Shown: in pieces, positions 38,937-51,599 of the stretch | How positions within the stretch are numbered: position 1 is the stretch's first letter | Layout of the letters: each line of letters opens with the position of its first letter | Assembly: GCA_036924085.1 (NCBI GenBank) | Contig: JAVGWX010000011.1 | Location: 25,000,739 to 25,064,738 of the forward strand | Reading direction: 5' to 3' | Source of the DNA: Ariolimax columbianus | Taxonomy: Eukaryota; Mollusca; Gastropoda; Stylommatophora; Arionidae | Length of the DNA stretch: 64,000 nucleotides | The notes under the pieces: generated by a model | What the model was told of the DNA's origin: nothing | Seen by the model: only the letters and a program-made list of their open reading frames with translations | Database searches by the model: none | Translations under genes and position numbers: made by a program

Positions 38937-41900
38937 AGGCAGCCACTGTCTTCCTGTCTCTGTCTTCCTGTCCCTCTCTTCCTGTCTCTGTCTTTCTTTC
39001 TGTCCCTCTCTTCCTGTCTCTGTCTTCCTGTCCCTCTCTTCCTGTCTCTGTCTTTTTTTCTGTCTCTGTCTTCCTGTCTCTGTCTTCCTATCTCTGTCTT
39101 CCTGGCTCTGTCTTCCTATCTCTGTCTTCCTGGCTCTGTCTTCCTATCTCTGTCTTCCTGTCTCTGTCTTCCTATCTCTGTCTTCCTGGCTCTGCCTTCC
39201 TGGCTTTGTCTTCCGGTCTCTGTCTTCCTGTCTCTGTCTTCCTGTCTCTGTTTTTCTTTTTGTCTCTGTCTTTCTGTCTCTGTCTTCCTGTCTCTGTCTA
39301 CCCGTCTCTGTCTTCCCGTCTCTGTCTACCCGTCTCTGTCTTCCCGTCTCTGTCTTCCCGTCTCTGTCTTCCCGCCTCTGTTTTCCTGGCTCTGTCTTCC
39401 TGTCTCTGTCTTCCTGGTTTTGTCTTCCTAACTCTGTCTTCCTGCCTCTGTCTTTTTGGCTTTAACTTCATGGCTCTGTCTTCCTGGCTTTATCTTCATG
39501 TCTCTGTCTTCCTGTCTTTGTCTTCCTGTCTCTGTCTTCCTATCTCTGTCTTCCTGTCTCTGTCTTCCTGTCTCTGTCTTCCTATCTCTGTCTTCCTGTC
39601 TATATCTTCATATCTCTGTCTTCCTGTTTCTGTCTTCCTGTCTCTGTCTTCCTGTCTCTGTCTTTCTTTCTGTCTCTGTCTTCCTGTCTCTGTCTTCCTG
39701 GCTTTGTATTCCTGTCTCTGTCTTCCTGGCTCTGTCTTCCTGGCTTTATCTTCATGTCTCTGTCTTCCTGTCTCTGTCTTCCTGTCTCTTTCTTCCTATC
39801 TCTGTCTTCCTGTCTCTGTCTTCCTGTCTCTGTCTTCCTGGCTCTGCCTTCCTGGCTTTATCTTCCTGTCTCTGTCTTCCTGTCTCTGTCTTTCTTTCTG
39901 CCTCTGTCTTTCTGTCTCTGTCTTCCTGTCTCTGTCTTCCTGTCTCTGTCTTCCCGTCTCTGCATTCCCGTCTCTGTCTTCCCGCCTCTGTCTTCTTGGC
40001 TCTGTCTTCCTGTCTCTGACTTCCTGGCTTTCTCTTCCTGTCTCTGTCTTCCTGGCTCTGTCTTCCTGGCTTTATCTTCATGTCTCTGTCTTCCTGTCTC
40101 TGTCTTCCTATCTCTGTCTTCCTGTCTCTGTCTTCCTGTCTCTGTCTTCCTGTCTCTTTCTTCCTGTCTCTGTCTTCCTGTCTCTATCTTCATATCTCTG
40201 TCTTCCTGTCTCTGTCTTACTGTCTCTGTCTTCCTGTCTCTGTCTTCATGTCTCTGTCTTACTGTCTCTGTCTTCCTGTCTCTGTCTTCCTGTCTCTGTC
40301 TTCCTGTTTCTGCCTTACTGGCTTTATCTTCCTGTCTCTGTCGTCCTGGCTTTATCTTCCTGTCCCTATCTTCCTGTCTCTGTTTTCCTGTCTCTGTCTT
40401 ACTGTCCTGTCTTCCTGGCTCTGTCTTCCTGTCTCAGTATATCTGTCTCTGTATTCCTGTCTCTGTCTTCCTGTCTGTCTTCCTGACTCTGTCTTCCTGT
40501 TTCTGTCTTCCTGGTTCTGTCTTCCTGTCTCTGTATTCCTGTCTCTGTATTCCTGTCTCTGTCTTTCTGTCTCTGTATTCCTGTCTCTGTATTCCTGTCT
40601 CTGTCTTCCTGTCTCTGTCTTCCTGTCTCTGTCTTCTTGGTTTTGTCTTCCCGGTATTGTCTTCTTGTCTCTGTCTTCCTGTCTCTGTCTTCCTGTCTCT
40701 GTCTTCCTGTCTGTCTTCCTGTCTCTGTCTTCCTGTCTCTATCTTCATATCTCTGTCTTCCTGTCTCTGTCTTACTGTCTCTGTCTTCCTGTCTCTGTCT
40801 TCCTGTCTCTGTCTTACTGTCTCTGTCTTTCTGTCTCTGTCTTCCTGTTTCTGCCTTACTGGCTTTATCTTCCTGTCTCTGTCTTCCTGGCTTTATCTTC
40901 CGGGCTTTATCTTCCTGTCTCTGTCTTCCTGACTTCATCTTCCTGTCTGTGTCTTCCGGTCTCTGTCTTCCTGTCTCTGTCTTCCGGTCTCTGTCTTCCT
41001 GGCTTTATCTTCCTGTCTCTATCTTCCTGTCTCTGTCTTACTGTCCTGTCTTCCTGGCTCTGTCTTCCTGTCTCAGTATTTCTGTCTCTGTATTCCTGTC
41101 TCTGTCTTCCTGTCTGTCTTCCTGACTCTGTCTTCGTGTCTCTGTCTTCCTGTCTCTGTCTTCCTGTCTCTGTCTTCCTGTCTCTGTCTTCCTGGTTCTG
41201 TCTTCCTGTCTCTGTCTTCCTGTCTCTGTCTTACTGTCTCTGTATTCCTGTCTCTGTCTTCCATTCTGTCTTCCTGACTGTCTTCGTGTCTCTGTCTTCC
41301 TGTCTCTGTCTTCCTGACTGTCTTCGTGTCTCTGTCTTCCTGTCTCTGTCTTCCTGTCTCTGTCTTTCTGTCTCTGTATTCCTGTCTCTGTATTCCTGTC
41401 TCTGTCTTCCTGTCTCTGTCTTCCTGGCTCTGTCTTCGTGTCTCTGTATTCCTGTCTCTGTTTTCCTGTCTCTGTCTTCCTGTCTCTGTCATCTTGGTTT
41501 TGTCTTCCTGGTATTGTCTTCTTGTCTCTGTCTTCCTGTCTCTATCTTCCTGGCTCTGTCTTCCTGTCTGTCTTCCTGTCTCTGTCTTTCTGTCTCTGTC
41601 TTCCTGTCTCTGTCTTTCCGTCTCTGTATTCCTGTCTCTATATTCCTGTCTCTGTCTTCCTGTCTCTGTCTTCCTGTCTCTGTCTTCCTGTCTCTGTCTT
41701 CCTGTTTATGTCGTCCTGTCTCTGTTGTCCTTGCTCTGTCTTCCTCTCTCTGTATTCCTGGCTTTGTCTTCCTTGTTCTGCCTTCATGTCTTTATCTTCC
41801 TGTCTCTGCCTTACTGGCTTTATCTTCCTGTCTCTGTCTTCCGGTCTCTGTCTTCCTGTCTCTGTCTGCCGGTCTCTGTCTTTCTGTCTCTGTCTGCCGG

Positions 41901-41955
41901 TCTCTGTCTTCCTGTCTCTGCCTTCCTATCTCTGTCTCTCTGTCTCTGTCTTCCA
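38937..41955. repeat. 14-bp satellite, about 3 kb
   Basis: Basic unit CTTCCTGTCTCTGT, 14 bp, on the order of 200 copies, with substitutions and short indels (TTTCTTTCTG, CTGGCTTTATCTTC variants). The plus strand is pyrimidine-rich. Three units make 42 nt, so frames cycle through 14 residues without a stop and yield overlapping open frames of up to 633 codons on the plus strand and Lys/Glu/Asp/Arg-rich frames on the minus. I regard these as artefacts. Confidence 0.97.
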
Positions 41956-42044
41956 CTATGAGGATCAAACATACCTTGTAGAAAAATATACTAAAGATGA
42001 GGAACAGACGACCTTGAACGACATTAACAACAACAAAAAATACA
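41956..42044. other. Spacer between two satellite arrays
   Basis: About 90 bp of non-array sequence, including the 45-bp motif shared with 38548-38593. Confidence 0.7.
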
Positions 42045-43658
42045 ATCATGTGGAGAAATGTGGAGACATGTGGAGAAATATGGGGACATGTGGAGACTTG
42101 TGGAGAAATATGGGGACATGTGGAGACTTGTGAAGAAATATGGGAACATGTGGAGACATGTGAAGAAATATGGGAACATGTGGAGACTTGTGAGGAAATA
42201 TGGGAACATGTGGAGACTTGTGGAGAAATATGGGAAATGTGAAGACTTGTGGAGAAATATGGGGACATGTGGAGACTTGTGGAGAAATATGGGGACATGT
42301 GGAGACTTGTGAAGAAATACGGGAACATGTGGAGACATGTGAAGAAATTTGGGAACATGTGGAGACTTGTTGAGAAGTATGGGAACATGTGGAGACTTGT
42401 GGAAAAATGTGGAGACATGTGGAGAAATATGGGAATATGTGGAGACTTGTGGAGAAATATGGGAACATGTGGAGACTTGTGAAGAAATATGGGAACATGT
42501 GGAGACTTGTGGAGAAATATGGGAACATGTGGTGACATGTGAAGAAATATTGGAACATGTGGAGAAATATAGGAACATGTGTAAACATTTGGAGAAATGT
42601 GGAGACATGTAGAGAAATATGGGAACATGTGGAGACTTGTGGAGAAATGTGGAGACATGTGGAGAAATATGGGAACATGTGGAAACTTGTGGAGAAATAT
42701 GTGAACATGTGGAGACTTGTGAAGAAATATGGGAACATGTGGAGACTTGTGGAGAAATATGGGAACATGTGGAGACATGTGAAGAAATATGGGAATATGT
42801 GGAGACTTGTGGAGAAATGTGGAGACATGTGGAGAAATATGGGAATATATGGTGACTTGTGGAGAAATATGGGAACATGTGGAGACTTGTGAAGAAATAT
42901 GGGAACATGTGGAGACTTGTGGAGAAATATGGGAACATGTGGCGACATGTGAAGAAATATTGGAACATGTGGAGAAATATAGGAACATGTGGAAACATTT
43001 GGAGAAATGGGGAGACATGTAGAGAAATATGGGAACATGTGGAGACTTGTGGAGAAATGTGGAGACATGTGGAGAAATATGGAAACATGTGGAGACTTGT
43101 GGAGAAATATGTGAACATGTGGAGACTTGTGGAGAAATATGGGAACATGTGGAGATTTGTGGAGAAATGTGGAGACATGTGGAGAAATATGGGAACATGT
43201 GGAGACTTGTGGAGAAATATGGGAACATGTGGAGACATGTGTAGAAATATGGGAACATGTGGAGACTTGTGGAGAAATATGGGAACATGTGGAGACTTGT
43301 GGAGAAATTTGGAGACATGTGGAGACTTGTGGAGAAATATGGGAACATGTGGAGACTTGTGGAGAAATGTGGAGACATGTGGAGTAATATGGGAACTTGT
43401 GGAGACATGTGAGAAATATGGGAACATGTGGAGACATGTGAAGAAATATGGGAACATGTGAAGACTTGTGGAGAAATGTGGGAACATGTGGAGACTTGTG
43501 GAGTAATGTGGGAACATGTGGAGACTTGTGGAGAAATGTGGAGACATGTGGAGACTTGTGGAGAAATGTGGAGACATGTGTAGAAATATGGGAACATGTG
43601 GCGACATGTGGAGAAATATGGGAACATGTGGAGACTTGTGGAGACATGTGGAGACGTG
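42045..43658. repeat. 30-bp satellite, about 1.6 kb
   Basis: Unit TGGAGACTTGTGGAGAAATA plus TGGGAACATG; each 30-mer is itself two or three related ~12-15-bp blocks and some units are shortened. The plus strand is purine-rich, the opposite bias to the 14-bp array. A 30-bp period keeps frames open, giving minus-strand open frames of about 600 codons (HISPQVSTC-type repeats) that have no other protein-like feature. Confidence 0.97.
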
Positions 43659-43715
43659 TATGTAAATTAAGCCGAACACCGGTATTACAAAATTGGTATC
43701 CAGTCCTTCTGAATA

Positions 43716-43857
43716 TTTCTGATAACAATATAGAAAAACAATATTTCTGATAACAATATAGAAAAACAATATTTCTGATAACAATATAGAAAAACAATAT
43801 TTCTGATAACAATATAGAAAAACAATATTTCTGATAACAATATAAAAAAAACAAAAA
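43716..43857. repeat. 28-bp tandem repeat, five copies
   Basis: TTTCTGATAACAATATAGAA plus AAACAATA at 43716, 43744, 43772, 43800 and 43828, nearly identical. Confidence 0.97.
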
Positions 43858-44232
43858 AAAACAAAGATAAACTCTCATATTCGTGTGATTACACGAAATA
43901 GCATTCTATCACAGTATCCTTCATGCGGAACTGTTGAAAATTATAAGATATGAATTAAACGGGACTGGAGGCGAGATTAAGTTGCTGAACACGCTTTTAA
44001 ATGCCATAATGTTTCAGCTGAGATTCCCCAACTGGGTATAAAATGCAGCACAATTAATTATCTGACAGCAGCTAGCGACTCACATCCTACTACCTCCATC
44101 AGTATCAGTTGAATCTCAACAGCTGACAACGACTATTCGATGATAATGTATTTAGTACTGCAACGACATGGCATAGGAAAGGAAACTGCACAGCTGTTAA
44201 CATGAGTGGAAAGTTTCTGTTTCTAAGAATCG
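43858..44232. other. Unassigned stretch
   Basis: Nothing recognised. Confidence 0.4.
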
Positions 44233-44234
44233 AC

Positions 44235-44562
44235 GTTACTGCACTCCCGGAATACCTATTGGTGCTCAGTCTCTCTCATCAAATGGCGTAAGGTGTAGAT
44301 GCTGATGGTCCCTGTAGCTCGGTGGTTGTACACTCTACTGCGCCGTCCTCTCATGCGCCCCACTCCGCTCGAACCTCGTTTAATGTCGAAACTTTGCAGT
44401 CTGTGGATTGCTGCTTCATCTATTGCGGTGTCCTCATCCAGCAGGCGGTCATTGATTTATTTCAAAATGTCACTTATATCCATCACTAATGTGTCCATGA
44501 TGGGAGCGTCTGAAGCCAAGATGTCAGCTTTGTCATTGTCCTGAACCCGGCATGAGCAGAAC
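44235..44562 (-). pseudogene. RNase H LINE C-terminal relic
   Basis: Minus strand reads DNDKADILASDAPIMDTL then INDRLLDEDTAIDEAAIHRL and SRVYNHRATG. It aligns with 28560-28870. NDKADILAS corresponds to the GNExADxLA motif of LINE RNase H. One in-frame stop. Confidence 0.6.
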
Positions 44563-45088
44563 TGTAGATTCAATTCAACGCCTGGACGTTTGAGGCCTCA
44601 ACAGCTGCTATCCACTCGTACCTAAGACATCCCTTCTGTACTTTCTGAAGTACGGCTTGCTCTACTGTCACAATGACTACCTTTGTTATAGAAGGCATGA
44701 GTGGAAAGGAGATGATTATGATAGACTAAATATTATTTTATAAATCTACTTTTAACTTTAAGAACCGCTGCATTGCAACTTCGCTATTTTGCTTTCTACA
44801 GAGTCGAATTAATCAGAGTCTAGCTACGCATTCCAAAGAAACAAACATGTGACACCATTCATACTACGATAGGAGTACTGCAGAATGAGAAAACTGTTCG
44901 ATAAATGTTAAAATTGTATTCACAAACGTGTCTTGTTTGAAGAGAACAAACAGAAGATCATATCCTTCAAGTGTCAACTCTGAAAAGATAACATAGCGAT
45001 AGGATAAACCGGCTCAGATCCTAGCTGAGGTAAATGTTGTATGAGCTCCACATAGTCCTGGGGCTGATCGGTAAATGTATGCGAAGTC
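44563..45088. other. Unassigned stretch
   Basis: Nothing recognised. Confidence 0.35.
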
Positions 45089-45090
<2 letters not shown>

Positions 45091-45155
<65 letters not shown>

Positions 45156-45168
45156 TTCCCTCTATCTC
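45091..45168. repeat. (TC)n microsatellite
   Basis: About 75 bp of CT dinucleotides with few interruptions. Confidence 0.97.
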
Positions 45169-45184
45169 TATCTTGTTCTCATCT

Positions 45185-45935
45185 TTCAGCCGCAAAGACG
45201 GGGTATAAGACATAACTTTAAATTCTTCAATTCGATCACTCCGCCGCCACCCCGTGGAGTTCTAGCATGTACCCTAGCCGCCATGGTTGCACACTCTATG
45301 ATCATTATTCTGAGTCTACCCAATTTCCTTTTTCCGCTAGGTTTCCACACTATCGCGTGTAACGGGAGTAAATTATTGCTTATCCAGAGCACGTGTCATA
45401 TGGACCCTCAAAGTTTCTCCTCTATGACATTAGAAACACAATGTCGGTTGTACTGTAGTTGTAATTGCTCATTAATCATGGATTCCTTCCAGGCAATGCC
45501 CAGTAGACATCTAATACGTTTATTTTCAGATATATTCAATTTATTTTGTAAGCGTCTTTTTCATTTTCCAGCTTTCACAACGGTATGCGAGCACTGAGAT
45601 GACGTTAGGGTTAACTATTCAGAGCTTGACATGTTTGCTCAGTGATTTAGATCTACAAATATTCATAAATTGGTTGAATAGATTTGAGGTCAGGGCGTTT
45701 CGGTTGAGAATCTTCTTTGTAGTAATTTTGTGTCATTTTGCTGCCTAAATAGGTGAAGCTCTCAACGTTATGTATCACTAGACCATTGGACTGGACAACG
45801 GTCCCTGTCAATTTGGATTTTCGTTTCGGATGCATTTATCTCAAGCCATATATGTGTGGCAAAGTTGCAGAGCTGGTCCATAAATCAGGAGTGCTAGATC
45901 ATCTGTGAAATTCAGGGCCCCTATGATAACACTAT
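45185..45935 (-). pseudogene. LINE RT relic (palm C-terminus and thumb)
   Basis: Minus strand, 5' to 3': GALNFTDDLALL near 45920 (motif C region, DD present but FADD changed to FTDD), then KRKSKLTGTVVQSNGLVIHN and VESFTYLGSKMTQ (45835-45730), KHVKL..NPNVISVLAYRCE (~45610) and GHCLEGIHD near 45480. Stops throughout. The clade may be that of the 5703-6095 relic. Confidence 0.75.
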
Positions 45936-46151
45936 GCTGTCTTAGCTACAATAAGAAGAGATGTGTGTATAGAAAATAAATAAATGGAAGCTAAGGAACA
46001 AACACGAAGGAACGTCTTTACAAACGTATTATTTCGATTAAAAGCATTATGACTATTGAAGTGGGTAGCGACAGGAGAGTCTTTCCTTCCATTTCTCTTT
46101 CTTAACACATCACACATCTTTATTTTTGGTTACTTATTTATGTGTGCATTC

Positions 46152-46445
<294 letters not shown>

Positions 46446-47398
46446 ATAAATAACATATACATATAAATGTATAAGCTTGATACTTGTTTGTTTTTTGCCG
46501 CTAGTATGTTGTTGTTTTTTGTGATTTGTTCATGTTTAGTCTGTTTGTTTCTGTTTGCAGTCATTGACCATTTCTTGTTTAGTCCACTCTTTTTAACTAA
46601 TAACCAGCATACAGTGTCTCACGCTTTCCTGCAAATCCTGTTGCGGCTGTTAACTGTAAACCGCACTTTTAGCATCATGTCTTGTTTTCTGTTGTGAATT
46701 GTAATTTGATTTCAAGCTTATTTAGTCTCTGAGGAAGTCTCTGTGACTGTAGAGTAGGCTACGTTGTTGGTGTCCTAGTGGGATAATTGAGTCATTAACG
46801 ATATATGATTGTTTCGACTTTTAACCGTTAGTAGCGCTGCAGTTTCAATTTATTTTTTTCTAAATAATACTGGCACTTTCATTTTTATAATTTGTCTATC
46901 TCTCTAGATTTACGGATATTGTTCCAATACTGTTTTTGCTTTAGAGTAGCGAGTTTTTAAGGAATCTCGAATTAAACTGAATGCACTTTGGTTTAATAAG
47001 CAATAACTTCAACAAAGTTATGTTGCTAGCTCCATGCATAACCTTTCATAGTCGTTTCTTGCGAAATGCCGTTTAAGGAAAAATTTGCCCTATTTTGGGT
47101 AACTCGGACGTTGAGATTTGTTGAGTAGATACAAACAGAAGCATGAGCAGCGACGGAGATATTGATCGGCTGATGTGTTTACCAATTTCATAGTCCAGGC
47201 TGAACCTCAACAGCTCCCAGGAACTTTTCCATAAATAGGCAATTGGAATTACCACCAAGATCCTTTCGCTGGTTTTGACGTTTAGATTTCTCTACTGTAT
47301 TTCGTTCCTCTCGACCAGCCTGTAGGGACCAACATTCGGACGTATGACGGGGATAGCGTTCCTGTTGGAACACACTTTATGTGTATTTATTTCACCAA
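46446..47398. other. AT-rich unassigned region
   Basis: About 950 bp with no gene, RT motif or repeat recognised. Confidence 0.4.
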
Positions 47399-47399
47399 T

Positions 47400-47790
47400 G
47401 ATTCGTTTTTGTTTTCTTCTTCTTCTTCTTCGTTCGTTCTCAATCTCCCACTACCAAACCCTGAAAGGGTAAGTAGCAGAATGTACTCCAGAGAACGGAA
47501 TGCGTTGTGTTGTAGTTTACAGCTTGGCTGCGATATTTGCACCTTTCGGTCTAACACATCCGACTTCAGCAATTAGTTTTTTAGTACCGGGTTAGCATTC
47601 CCTCTTCGATCCCTTCTCCTTAGCAAGTCTGCCCTGCCTGTTGCCTGTTATCGAGGATCACCGCGTGGAGGTGTAGAAGGGTCTTGGCAGCTATGGTTCG
47701 CTGGCCCTGACGCTAGCAGTCAGCTGTGGGTCGCTGACCACTGCAGTTCATGCGCTGCTCAGCATCTTGATGCTCCCCCCCCCCCTTTTT
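47400..47790 (-). mobile_element. SINE family E, copy 3
   Basis: Minus orientation: starts near CATCAAGATGCTGAGCAGCG (47773) and passes the CTGCAGTGGTCAGCGACCC, GTGATCC and GTCGGATGTGTTAGACCG landmarks. It ends GGGAGATTGAGAACGAACGA, then (GAA)n, read as CTTCTTCTTCTTC on the plus strand near 47416-47432. A C12 and T10 run lies at the 5' side. Confidence 0.85.
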
Positions 47791-48864
47791 TTTTTGTTTT
47801 AAATAGTAACTGTAGTTTTTCTGGTAACTATCAGTTCTGGATTGACTGTTGAATATTTGCAGACGGGGATGAAGCCATGGAACAAGCCGCCGCATCGTTG
47901 GGATGGTAGACGGAAAACTTGAAGCCACTTTCCGAATTCAAAATTTTGGTTCTGTATATCGGGGGTGAAAATCAAACTTAGCCTGTCCACTGCGTATGTG
48001 TCTTTTATTCTTCAATTTTACACATTCTCAGGCAGATTCAAACAATTGAGAATAAGCACATAAATTATATTTTTGTTTTTAAAGAAGCAGTGTGAAAGAT
48101 TCGTGTATCCTTACGTAACGCCATGATATAACCAACATGACCCTGTCCGTGGTTGAATGTGGCCGACCTCACTAAAGAGACATCAGAAAACGACAACTGA
48201 TAAACGCCTACCTGCGACTGGCTAATTCTCCAAACGCACGTCTTTTTTATGCGGAGAAGACCTTTCCAGTGTATGCCTGCTCTTAAGCGATCGACAAACA
48301 ATGAACTGATTCTGATTTAGTCTGACATTTATAAGGAGAAAATACCGGAACGATGCTCTTTGATCTGATAGTGTATTGCTATGTCCTTGTTCCTGGTTGA
48401 GAAAATAGTGTCGTCTTTCCGTTTAAATCGCAATTTTTTTTTCTTCACCTTATTGATGATTTTAATATTGAAAAGGAATTTAGTAGTAGGACTGGTCCCC
48501 AATCGTGACTTCTGCTACGCCATTTCTTTAACGGCACAACATTCGGCTGTACAGCGAACAGCTGGGGAGTGTTAATTATTCCGTTCTGGTCGGTTGATCT
48601 ATATCCGGCATGTTTGGGTTGAGGTTTGGGGTGTGACGACTCGACAGACAAGGAAAACCGGAGATATGTGTGCGTCTTCCGGTTGAGTACCCTTTTATAC
48701 TGCTATATATGCTCAAATCTTGATGCTATGTGTTCTTCACTCCTACATGCGTTGCTAGCACACATATGTGTGATGTTCGTTGTTCACGATGAAGATCTTT
48801 AGGCCGTAACGTGAGTTTCGTATTTGTTTTTCTCTAGGCACGGTTATCTTCTGCTTTCTCTTCG
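47791..48864. other. Unassigned region
   Basis: About 1.07 kb. A 78-codon minus-strand frame (48301-48065) could be an exon on composition but matches nothing I know. No RT motifs. Confidence 0.35.
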
Positions 48865-48865
48865 T

Positions 48866-49365
48866 GTGTTCATTCTCAAGCTCCCACTACCAAGCCCTGG
48901 GAAAGGCTTTCAATGTAGCAGGAATTTGATTCTCAAGCTCCCACTATCAAGCCCTGGGAAAGGCTTTCCAAGTAGCAGGATTTTGATTCTCAAGCTCCCA
49001 CTACCAGGCCCTGGGAAGGGCTTTCCATGTAGCAGGATTTTGTCATGAGAACGGAATGCGTTGTATCATAGTTAACAGCTGGACTGCAATATTTGCACCT
49101 TCCGGTTAGAAACATCCGACTTCAACATTGCATATTTTGAGCACCGGCCCAGGCTTCCCTTTTCGATCCCTTCTCCTTACCCAGCCTGCCCTGTTGCAGC
49201 ATGATATCCAGGATCACAACGTAGAGGTGTAGAAGGGTATTAGCAGGTATCGGTCGTTGGCCCGTATGTTAGCAGTCAGTTATGGGTCGTTGGCCCGGAC
49301 GCTAGCAGTCAGTTATGAGTTGTTGACAGCTGCAGCTCATGCGAACTGGTCAGCTTCTTGATTTG
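48866..49365 (-). mobile_element. SINE family E, copy 4, with a 57-bp triplication
   Basis: Minus-oriented family E extended by three 57-bp tandem units at 48871, 48928 and 48985 (ATTCTCAAGCTCCCACTACC...GTAGCAGGATTTTG). The 5' part also appears doubled (GTTGGCCCG(T/G)A blocks near 49255 and 49285). Confidence 0.82.
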
Positions 49366-49903
49366 AACAATATCTGTCGAAACATAGTTACGTTTTTTAC
49401 ACTTTTTTTTTACCTTACCCCGTTCCCAACCAAAAAAAAACAACAACACCAACACAACTCGTATGGCATGCATACCTGCGCCTACCGTCCGCATTCTTTT
49501 CTTTTCGTGCCGGTGTCAACCCAGCTCCTGTCTGGTTATATAGTATTCTGTTTTTAAAATGATGCACTCTACATGCATTTATCTCACTGATAATATTGGT
49601 TGTTGCCAGACAAGAGATCGAAATTATTGCTTATAAAATTTAAACGATAGGAAAGAGCACAGAAGAGAACCATGATCGTGTATTCTTGTTTTCGTCATCT
49701 TTCTTGTCCAATTTTCAGAAAAACGAAATATACCGTCTATTAATCTTATTAATTTTTTCGATATAATTTTTTTTTCTTTCAAATATAGATCACTAATCGA
49801 CAGTTAGCAGGCTTTCAATATATGTGAATCGCGATATGTTCGACTCCCATGTGTTAAGGAGCCTTCCACCATAGAGGGGTACGGCAGCACTGTTATTCGT
49901 CTA
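49366..49903. other. Unassigned stretch
   Basis: AT-rich; nothing recognised. Confidence 0.35.
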
Positions 49904-49904
49904 C

Positions 49905-50270
49905 TAGGACGCTCTTTAGAAGGAAGTCTAACGTCTGGCCAGGCACACCATACTAACGAAACGATGTTAGTCAGGGTCAGGCAAAATATACTGGCCATAA
50001 CTCTCATTTCGGCTTCATTGTAGCATCCCTAGCCATTGAAACCTGGCAAACGGGGTGAAAGATCGACTTGATCCCTGTAGTAGTGAACGACACGCGTATG
50101 ACCCAAAGCATAGCACAACCGCCTGAAGGACCCCGGACATCTTCATCAGCACGCTCGGGGTGTGAGGAAAGCTACTGCAACCCAGTACTTAACGTCCTTT
50201 TCAGGGAGCACAGAAGAGTAAAATTACTCATTGTGTGCATTCGAAACTACAGCAACCAACAACTACGCCT
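49905..50270 (+). repeat. Family D with a single satellite unit
   Basis: One diverged 97-bp unit (AACGTCTGGCCAGGCACACC ... ATATACTGGCCATAACTCTC) at 49925-50012 precedes the family D core TGATCCCTGTAGTAGTGAAC at 50069-50088 and CATCTTCATCAGCACGCTCG. It is the unamplified counterpart of the 35.6-38 kb locus. Confidence 0.8.
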
Positions 50271-50848
50271 CGCTCTTATTGGGACAGTTGCACCATTTTC
50301 ATATTTGTCTCATACTGTCCTCATGGAAACCACTCAGACAGTTAACTTTCACCAGACTGTTATAATTGTCCATTAAGTGAAATATCATAAATAGCTTAGG
50401 TGTTTAATTTACATGGTGTATTCCGGATTAGTTTGTGTGTAAAATTTGCAAGTCTTTGCTAGATTTCAATTCCACAGTGGCGAGAATAAATTATGGTGCA
50501 TCCTAAATAGTCATTTTCTTTGACATCTTCTGTTTCTACATTATCAATTAAGAATACTCATGTGTTCTTTGCGTTGTCTGTTTTGGTGTTGGTTTTGGTG
50601 TTGTCTGTGTTGGTTTTCTTGGTGGGAAATATAGATTCTGGGCATCGTTACGTTTATTAGTTGACCAAGAATATGTCTACCCAACGTGGGTTGCCATTAT
50701 CAGAACTATCTTTTCAGCATCCGTAAAACAGAAGAAACATGTGTGGTCAGGCAAATGCAAGCAGTCAACTGATCAAGACACGCATATTCTCCAGTAACGA
50801 AATACTGTTGTGAGACGTAGACATTAAACAAATGAATTGAAAAAATAG
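50271..50848. other. Unassigned stretch
   Basis: Nothing recognised; a GTTTTGGTGTTG-rich patch lies at 50576-50620. Confidence 0.35.
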
Positions 50849-50849
50849 C

Positions 50850-51520
50850 AGATTTTAAAATGAAGTGTAACTACATGGGAAACGGTAATTCTAACAGGCT
50901 CCAGGAGTGTACTCCAAGCCATCTCAAGCCACAAACAAAATAGACTCACACAAAATAAAATATAAAATCGAGTTGCTGTCCCGAAAAACAAATCGAGTCC
51001 TCTTGTAGACTTCGGCCCAGTGTGGGATCCTTGAAAACAAGAAGACAAATAAGCTCGAAAAGCTGAAAGAGACGGCGCATACTTGCCATCCACAAAGCTA
51101 TTAAAAAAACCAAACGAAAGCATGAAACAATCCATGAAGAATAAGTGGAAAGACCAGCAGACAGAATAACAGGCAGACAATGACAGCGTAAATAAACTTT
51201 GTGGAGAGGAGCAGACAAATTTCTTCAGACTCATCACGTGGCATTGCAGACTCAAAGCTCACCTTTACAGAATGGATCTTAGAGATACCGCCACATGCGA
51301 TTGTGGTTCCTCCAAGCAAACATCAGAACATATCCTGCGGGACTTATGCAGACCAAAAAGAGGCAGTCTGGCTATGGGGAGCGACTACACACGAAAATCT
51401 GTGTAAGACCGGGCAGACCTGAAATGCAGTCTCCTCAACGAACTAGAAGCAACGCATCAGTTGATCGAAAAAGAAGAAAAATAAGAAGAAAATGAAATGA
51501 AGAAGAAGAAGATAGCAAAA
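50850..51520 (+). pseudogene. I-B LINE, RNase H and C-terminal end
   Basis: Plus strand: WETVILTGSRSVLQAISS near 50880 (the RNase H Asp of the usual TDSRS is Gly here), remnants of the SHC..GN motif, then FFRLITWHCRLKAHLYRMD and DTATCDCGSSKQTSEHIL (51215-51340), the cysteine knuckle, and a (GAA)-rich tail at 51468-51513. Related to 11452-12782. Confidence 0.78.
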
Positions 51521-51599
51521 AACGAAAAAATGAAGAGTTACAGAAATATGTTTAAAATTGCATGGATAGAGAGAAGAAAAAAACATAAATTTTGCAATG

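Noticed and set aside
39206..41981. Very long plus-strand open frames (up to ~630 codons) rich in Ser, Leu, Cys and Val
   Set aside because: A 14-bp repeat without stops keeps all frames open; overlapping frames say the same thing, with no start context, splice pattern or domain.
41792..43878. Minus-strand open frames of ~600 codons with His/Ser/Pro/Tyr repeats
   Set aside because: Produced by the 30-bp array, whose period is divisible by three; three frames give equivalent repeats and run into unrelated flanks.
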